DNA of 64,000 nucleotides from Sistotremastrum niveocremeum HHB9708 (lineage: Eukaryota > Basidiomycota > Agaricomycetes > Sistotremastrales > Sistotremastraceae). Each line of letters starts with the position of its first letter. The first letter of the stretch is position 1. The notes beneath the pieces were generated by a model. It was not told where the DNA came from and ran no database searches. It was given only the letters and a program-made list of their open reading frames with translations. Shown here in pieces: positions 59,116 to 64,000 of this stretch. Both the position numbers and the translations under genes were made by a program. The stretch spans positions 81,064 through 145,063 of the forward strand of contig KV419441.1 in the NCBI GenBank assembly GCA_001630475.1, given 5' to 3'.

Positions 59116-59830
59116 TATTTTAAGCATTTTCGAGGACGCAGTCACAAACAGAGACAAGCAAGAGCATTGAGTCACCCGTAGTGTGTTGAAGAGGAGAATA
59201 ACATGTGTGCGAAGTCACCAAAATTGCGCATGTCAACAGGCCATTTCCACGGAAATTTCAAGCTGGAAAGCCGGTGGTATCGGAAGCAAGTTCGGAGTTC
59301 GGATATTATTCTTTTGTACGTTTCCGTCGTTGGGAAGAGGCCAGTCTCGTCCATTTGTAACCTTGAGCAAATGCACTCATATCAGACCCTTCAGCGCGTT
59401 CACTCAAGCCTCTTCACTCCCAGAATTTTCGTGCGGAGATCCAAAACTGATTTTTCGCTGTAGAGTCCCGCTGTTCTTGCTCCTCCTCCTTGTCCCGTTC
59501 TCTCATCTCGTTCACCCAGTGATGGCCGTAAGGTCATCCCGTAGGCTCTCGTTCCTCGGAACAGAGCTATCAGCTCATCCAACACTCAGCAGAGGTGGTA
59601 AATACGCTTCATAACGGCCTTATCTTGTCCCTTTGGGCCGTGGGGCCTCTGGGGAGAGTATGTTTGCCGTTCGCTGGTTGTTGCGATGAGTTGTTGTCAG
59701 CAGAGGTGGTAAATACGCTTCATAACGACCTTATCTTGACCCTCGGGGCCGTGGGGCCTTCGGGGAGAGTATGTTTGTCGTTCGCTGGCTGGTGAACTGG
59801 TGAGTCCGGCGGTGACCACCCTTGCCTGGG
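59116..59830 (+). repeat. Dispersed repeat family C, copy 2, with expanded hairpins
   Basis: It aligns with 49800-50480. It keeps the GATGGCC-GTAA-GGTCATC hairpin and the GTTC/GAAC hairpin, then two tandem units of about 108 bp (from about 59588 and 59698). The TCCC-TTCG-GGGA hairpin of copy 1 is replaced in each unit by a longer G/C-rich hairpin with GGGGCC and CCCT/GGGG blocks. The repeat lies head-to-head with family B copy 2. Confidence 0.65.
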
Positions 59831-60329
59831 GGCAACATTCTCCTTTGGTCAAAATTCAGCTCTCAGATACCCTCTGTAGAGTCGAAGGACATTTCTTCCA
59901 CTTCGACCCTCTCACCTATGATCTTGAGTGGGGTTGATTTGGTGGTTTTGTTCTAACTTGCCATGCGTTCGTTTTCTACCATTAATCGTGTTGTATCGTC
60001 CGATGTGTCTGGTCTTCATCACATGTCTCCAGTTGCGGAGGCTCGGGATTGGAGTATAGTCGGAATTGCCAGGCGATGACCATTCAGCGCTTACTGTAAT
60101 TTGTAGCCGTGCAGATACCTGGAAGCCTCGTTGTCGTTCTCCCCACGTTGATACGGCCACAGTAGTATATTAATGCATCATACTAAACTCATTGCAAATG
60201 ACATGTCAAGTGCACGGTACAGAGAAGGACGGGAATTACATCGACGGATGAACAAGCGAATGAATGTGGAAAACAGAAAACGCGTGCTGGAAGAATACGG
60301 AGAGAAGTTGGTGATCAAATCCGTGACAT
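59831..60329. other. Gap downstream of F-box member 4
   Basis: This 500-bp stretch is partly similar to 50600-50800. A short plus-strand frame at 60173-60355 overlaps the gene end and is probably chance. No further element seen. Confidence 0.4.
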
Positions 60330-61831
60330 TTAGGATGGCCTCAATTGCGAAGTGATGTCGAGGTACGTGTCAGGATCGGTAACGTGCAAAAGAGTCTGAA
60401 GATTGGGGAGAAATCCCTCGCCTGCATTACGAAGAGCCTGCACCATCGGGGCGATGTTGCCCATGAGGCCAAGAATCTCCACGGAGGGATAGGTTGGAAG
60501 CATATTCCGCAATAGCACATCTATATCTTCCAAAGTCACGTCCAAAGAGTGCGTGTAGGGCGTTCGAGATTCGATGATGTTGTTCACCACGATGAGAAGA
60601 GTGGGTTGGGCGAAAATAGTGGTTGCTGGCGCACTGGCACCATCGATGATAGTTTGGAGGAGTAGAGTCCTGTCAGAGTAATCCAATTCCTTCCAATCAC
60701 TGCGGAACCAATAACCAACAGACTCTACGAGGAGACTGTGGGGGTGAAGTGATAATAACAACATGTCGTCCGCTTCAGCAGGAAAGTTGAGCCGGGGGAG
60801 CGTGCTGGAGATGCTGAATAGGAGGGAATCGTCTTCTAGCGGGACCATTTTCTCGTCGACGTGAAGAGATGAGAGAGAAGGAAGGACAATGTTTGAGAGA
60901 AGATAACAAGCTCGATGTGCTTCGATATTCTTAAGAGAGAGCGAGGTGCAATTCGAGAGGACGACGGGCGCTGGAAGGTTGGCTGGCAGTAATTGTAAGT
61001 CCCATTCCTCCACGCCTTTCAACTTAAGGGTCTCGAGGGATGATGATACACCTCTGAGCAACTCTAGCAACCGCTTAAAGTTGTGGTGCCCGATCCTGAG
61101 GGTCAATTGGGACAAAGATGTGAAGGACGAGAGGTCGAATGGGCGGCACGCGTAAATGCGGGCAGAGCGAAGGACGGGAGCGTTTTGTTGAAAGGGAGTC
61201 CGTATCTTGTTATTGTCTTGTGCTTTCTCGTCGAGAATGAGGGTCCAAGACTCGAGTCGGGGAGCTGGGGTATCATTGAGAGCCTGAGCGACCGGGTTGT
61301 TTCCACCAGACATGATAATCTCCAATTCGACGATATCTTTCATTTCGTTTCTCAGAAACTGCGCCCATCGAGCTTGATCTGCAACCCTCTCGGAAAGTCT
61401 CGAAACTTGGGTATTCAGAAAGATAGAGAGGCCAAGCTGCCGAGCATCTTGAAAGCGTTCGAGATAATACTGGACAGCTTCGTCCGGCCAGTGCAAATAG
61501 ATTATGGTCCAGAGGCTATGATGTGCGTGTGCTGCTTGACGAAATCGTCGACTACTGTTCCGTTCGTCAGCGATCATGAATAAATATGCAGAGTATGACC
61601 GCGTTACATTTGACAAAGGAGCAAGGTCTTTTGCAGTCGTTGATCTGCAGCTACTTCGATTGGGAGCTCATCATCTTCATAGCAGAATATAATTTCTTCA
61701 AAGATTTCGAAAGGCAGTTCACTGAACAACATTGAGAAGCACCCAGACTGCGCAGTGGTGGTCGAGGTGGTGAAGGAGCTCTGTGTCGCGGCGTCGCCCG
61801 ACACGCTCGACATCGACGACGACGCCGCCAT
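60330..61831 (-). CDS. F-box/LRR-like protein, family member 4
   Basis: Two exons, 61608-61831 and 60330-61554, give 482 residues. Exon 1 is Ser/Thr-rich, then the F-box MLFSELPFEIFEEIIFCYEDDE...LQKTLLLC. The phase-2 intron and the exon 2 start (ISRRFRQAAHAHHSLWTIIYL) match member 3. LRIGHHNFKRLLELLRGVSSS and following leucine-rich strands match as well. It closes tandem unit 2 and lies about 9.2 kb from member 3. The reading frame is open, so both unit copies of this gene have been kept while neighbours decayed. Confidence 0.86.
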
Positions 61832-61839
61832 TGGATCGC

Positions 61840-63010
61840 TGGTTCTGCCTGTCCTTACAACGTCACTGAAAATTCTGACATCACTAGCATCATCTACACA
61901 AAGATCTGCATCAATGTATCCCGTTTATTTCTAGCCTCAAGTCCAATTTGATCGGAGGCACTGTGAGTTTCTCCTGATGGATGTCGATGCTTTGATGAGC
62001 CGGTACGCTCTCTCTTGTCAACATATCCTTACATGTAACTCTATGGATGACAGTCGTACAAAGCTTTGCCTCGAGACCATCTTGAGTATTCGTCACAAGG
62101 CTCCTCGTTCGACTCGCTTGCTTCAAGATTTTTGAGCATTCCGCCGGATCGCTACGCTCGTTTACTTGTATGTCCACAAGGTCATTAATATTGACTTGAT
62201 ATTGTCGGACATAACTGCTTGGATCTACTTTGTCTCTTGGTCTGTGGCCTCTGGTGAGTCACCATTGGGCCAATTTATGGCCATTTTTTTATCTGACGTT
62301 GTCTGCTATCCCAATCAGTGCCACCGATTGCGATGCTCTCGGAGCCAGAATAGCTCTCATCAAATAGGATTCTCCGGCCATGAGATCCAACAACTCATGT
62401 CACGCGTAGTCGACGAATCATTGCATCCACCAAGATCACGCTGCAAATTACATGAAATAGCCTATTTCCCTGGATCGCTGAAGACTGCCCCGCTCTGTTC
62501 TTTTCGCCTCGACGTCAAATTGAGGACACGGCCGTGTCTCTCCATTTACCGGCTACTGTCATTATATGGCCTATTGGCACGTGCACGGATTATTCCATGG
62601 ATTTATTTTCGCGCCGATCTGCATTCGCCAGGACGCGTCTCGAACGCAGACTCGCAATTATGCCCGAAATCCATTGACACCATGCGACCGGCTGTTGCAA
62701 GCCGTGACGAGCTCACGGCACCTTACTCTTCGCCGCCGATTCAGAAGCTCTCGATATTTTGAGAGGGTCCTCCATCCATTTCAATGCTTGGATCCAGGAA
62801 ATTGGAGTCGCTCTTCGATTGTCTCTTTCACATCTAATGATATTTTGGATGACCGCTGTGATGGCCGCATGCCTGCTCCACACCACCCGGTCTGGTGATC
62901 CGCATAGCTGGCATCTGCAATGGGTCATTATGCGGATTGTGAGAAAGCTTTCTGGCATGCCTACCTGCTCTGCGTCTTCAACGTCCAACTCGTCAAAGAA
63001 TTGAATATTG
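61840..63010 (+). repeat. Decayed duplicated stretch, copy 3 (partial third unit)
   Basis: The order of landmarks follows 48500-49500: CGACGACGCC near the start, GATGTCGATGCTTTGATGAGCCGGTACGCTCT-like context, CTCTATGGATGACAG, and then GACTCGC and GGCGGAT blocks. A plus-strand frame at 62166-62762 (about 198 codons) is open but not shared as an open frame with the other copies. This shows that duplicated material continues past the second F-box gene. Confidence 0.5.
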
Positions 63011-63082
63011 AACTGTGCCGCTCGCTTTCAATCGTCGGGTTGTGCGTGAGACCCACATCTTTTTAGGTTAGCAATCATCCTG

Positions 63083-63415
63083 CTATTTCGTCGCGGGTGT
63101 TGACTCAGAGTTCTCATAGCCTTTCCTCATCGGAATAATCTCCTTCTGCATGATCATCTGCTCACGTCCGAAACCTCCATTTTCGACGGGTTGCTCTTCG
63201 GTGATCACTCCGCTCCGACTTCTCCTTCGATCGCTCACCGTGCATAATGGCTCACGTCCGTTATCGAGAGATGCCACGTCCTCCTCCGAGTGACTCCAAC
63301 ACTTTCTTGCTTCACCGAATCCTCTCAGAGAGTCACTCTTAGAGGAAACTGACACCTCATGGGCCACATATTTGCCCAGATTTCGGAGGGAATGCTTGAC
63401 ATTTTGTAATGCCAA
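63083..63415 (-). CDS. Short hypothetical frame
   Basis: A 110-codon minus-strand frame is hydrophilic (EARKCWSHSEEDVASLDNGRE, IIPMRKGYENSESTPATK). Its composition looks like a cytosolic protein tail, but there is no recognisable domain and no supported upstream exon. It might be the last exon of a decayed gene. Confidence 0.2.
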   Translation of the reverse strand: MALQNVKHSLRNLGKYVAHEVSVSSKSDSLRGFGEARKCWSHSEEDVASLDNGREPLCTVSDRRRSRSGVITEEQPVENGGFGREQMIMQKEIIPMRKGYENSESTPATK

Positions 63416-63446
63416 GGGGTGTTCGCTAAGCTCGAGTCCCCAGACA

Positions 63447-63752
63447 GCGGTCAGTCACTCGCCTCTCGTGAGACACGAGAGGTAAGGAGTAGACTGTTAA
63501 GGCGCACTGACGCGCGGACCGAGCTGGGCCTGATCTAAAGAACAAGAGCAAGCGGTCAGTCACTCGCCTCTAGTGCACAAGGCACTAGAGGTAAGGAGTA
63601 GACTATTGAGGCGCACTGCTGCGCGGACCGAGCTCTTGAGCTGGAGAACAGGGAGTTTCCACCAGACTGACGGTCAGTCACTCGCCTTCCGTGCGCAAGG
63701 CACGAGAGGTAAGGAGTAGACTGTTACAGCGCACTGGCGCGCGGACCGAGCT
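63447..63752 (+). repeat. Three tandem hairpin-bearing units of about 80 bp
   Basis: Units lie at about 63447-63525, 63552-63634 and 63670-63752, with unlike spacers of 26-36 bp. Each reads CGGTCAGTCACTCG, a 9-10-bp hairpin, TAAGGAGTAGACT, a GCGC/GCGC hairpin, then GGACCGAGCT. CGGTC and GACCG can also pair, closing a three-way junction. In unit 1 the stem is CCTCTCGTG/CACGAGAGG; in unit 2 it is CCTCTAGTGC/GCACTAGAGG, a compensatory C-G to A-T exchange. Unit 3 has one mismatch and one wobble. The units precede an open frame that leaves the window. Confidence 0.85.
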
Positions 63753-63779
63753 GGGAGCCCACAGGATGGCCTTGCGACC

Positions 63780-64000
63780 ATGACTGCAGGAACGAAGCAC
63801 CAGAGAACAATCCGACCCAAAGCTGGTGGAATATGTGTTAGAAATTCAGTATTGAAACCCCGCTGCAGGGGAAAAGGTTCAGCGAACCGGAGAATGCTTC
63901 CAATCCTGGAGAGGATAGCTCTGCTGTGGGGGAGGCAAAGAGAGTGGTGCGGCCGCCTGGAAATTCGACTGCCTCGGTAGCAACAAACGGAGCGGACTTC
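63780..64000 (+). other. Open frames running to the window edge
   Basis: Two overlapping plus-strand frames follow the hairpin units. One starts with ATG at 63780 and stops at 63980. The other is open to the edge and encodes ETPLQGKRFSEPENASNPGE and more. Both are hydrophilic and have no motif I recognise. The arrangement of structured tandem units followed by an open frame would fit the 5' end of a retroelement, but this is a guess. Confidence 0.3.

Larger units (their letters stand above)
43750..61831. repeat. Two-unit tandem segmental duplication, period about 9 kb
   Basis: Unit 1 (43.75-52.6 kb) and unit 2 (52.8-61.8 kb) share gene order and orientation. Each has an RG-rich protein gene (-), a decayed gene (-), a decayed plus-strand stretch, family C repeat, and an F-box/LRR gene (-). 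Equivalent starts are 43750/52819, 47138/55876, 49800/59116 and 51135/60330, giving offsets of 8.7-9.3 kb. Identity is moderate and uneven, so the duplication is not recent. Unit 2 also carries a family B repeat (58435-59115) absent at the equivalent site of unit 1. Confidence 0.85.

Noticed and set aside
60173-60355. Sixty-codon plus-strand frame overlapping the end of F-box member 4
   Set aside because: It overlaps the coding end of a well supported gene on the other strand and has no counterpart in tandem unit 1.
63447-63752. CRISPR-like array of repeats and spacers
   Set aside because: The setting is a eukaryotic nuclear genome, the units are about 80 bp and differ from each other, only three exist, and there are no cas-like genes.

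Overview
This window is nuclear DNA from a filamentous basidiomycete fungus, probably an agaricomycete. The signs are many introns of about 40-70 bases, a Spt5 and an AMSH-type deubiquitinase with fungal architecture, two genes of the DUF7918 family that is typical of mushroom-forming fungi, and large local expansions of F-box-like genes. No prokaryotic signatures, tRNA, rRNA or CRISPR array were found.

Left part (1-13.8 kb), conserved core: a DUF7918-family gene (605-1844, +), an AMSH/sst2-like JAMM deubiquitinase (3099-6948, +), a second DUF7918-family gene (7350-8456, -) and the elongation factor SPT5 (9867-13759, -). Exon structures for all four were worked out by hand and keep frame throughout. 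Both DUF7918 proteins end in a SUMO-interacting-type motif (VIDLTGD plus acidic residues).

Next (14.0-21.8 kb) is a same-strand array of five paralogues joining an F-box-like helix region to a nucleotidyltransferase-type signature (GS, DxD and a third Asp). Three look whole (16145-17198, 17682-18721, 20832-21809) and two are decayed.

From 23.5 to 41.2 kb the region is mobile and repetitive: a 5'-truncated LINE; an intact F-box/LRR-like gene (25262-26744); a 735-bp hAT-like non-autonomous transposon with exact 8-bp target duplications; an unrelated F-box/LRR gene (30743-32026); an 11-exon seven-transmembrane receptor gene with a 7-nt microexon (32612-34260); a truncated inverted duplicate of the first F-box gene; and a second intact paralogue (39695-41196). 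Interspersed are copies of a dispersed repeat with a TATA-like box, two small tetraloop hairpins and a long GGGCCC-centred palindrome.

The right part (43-62 kb) is a tandem segmental duplication with a period of about 9 kb. Each unit has an RG-rich protein gene of unknown function, a decayed second gene, a decayed plus-strand stretch, dispersed-repeat material and an F-box/LRR gene. One copy of the RG-rich gene reads cleanly, with two internal junctions left uncertain; the other shows one apparent frameshift. A further partial unit lies at 61.8-63.0 kb. At the right edge are three copies of an approximately 80-bp unit that folds into hairpins with compensatory base changes.

Most of the window beyond 14 kb therefore looks like a fast-evolving, birth-and-death F-box locus next to conserved housekeeping genes. 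No function is claimed for the repeats; the structural conservation is what is seen.
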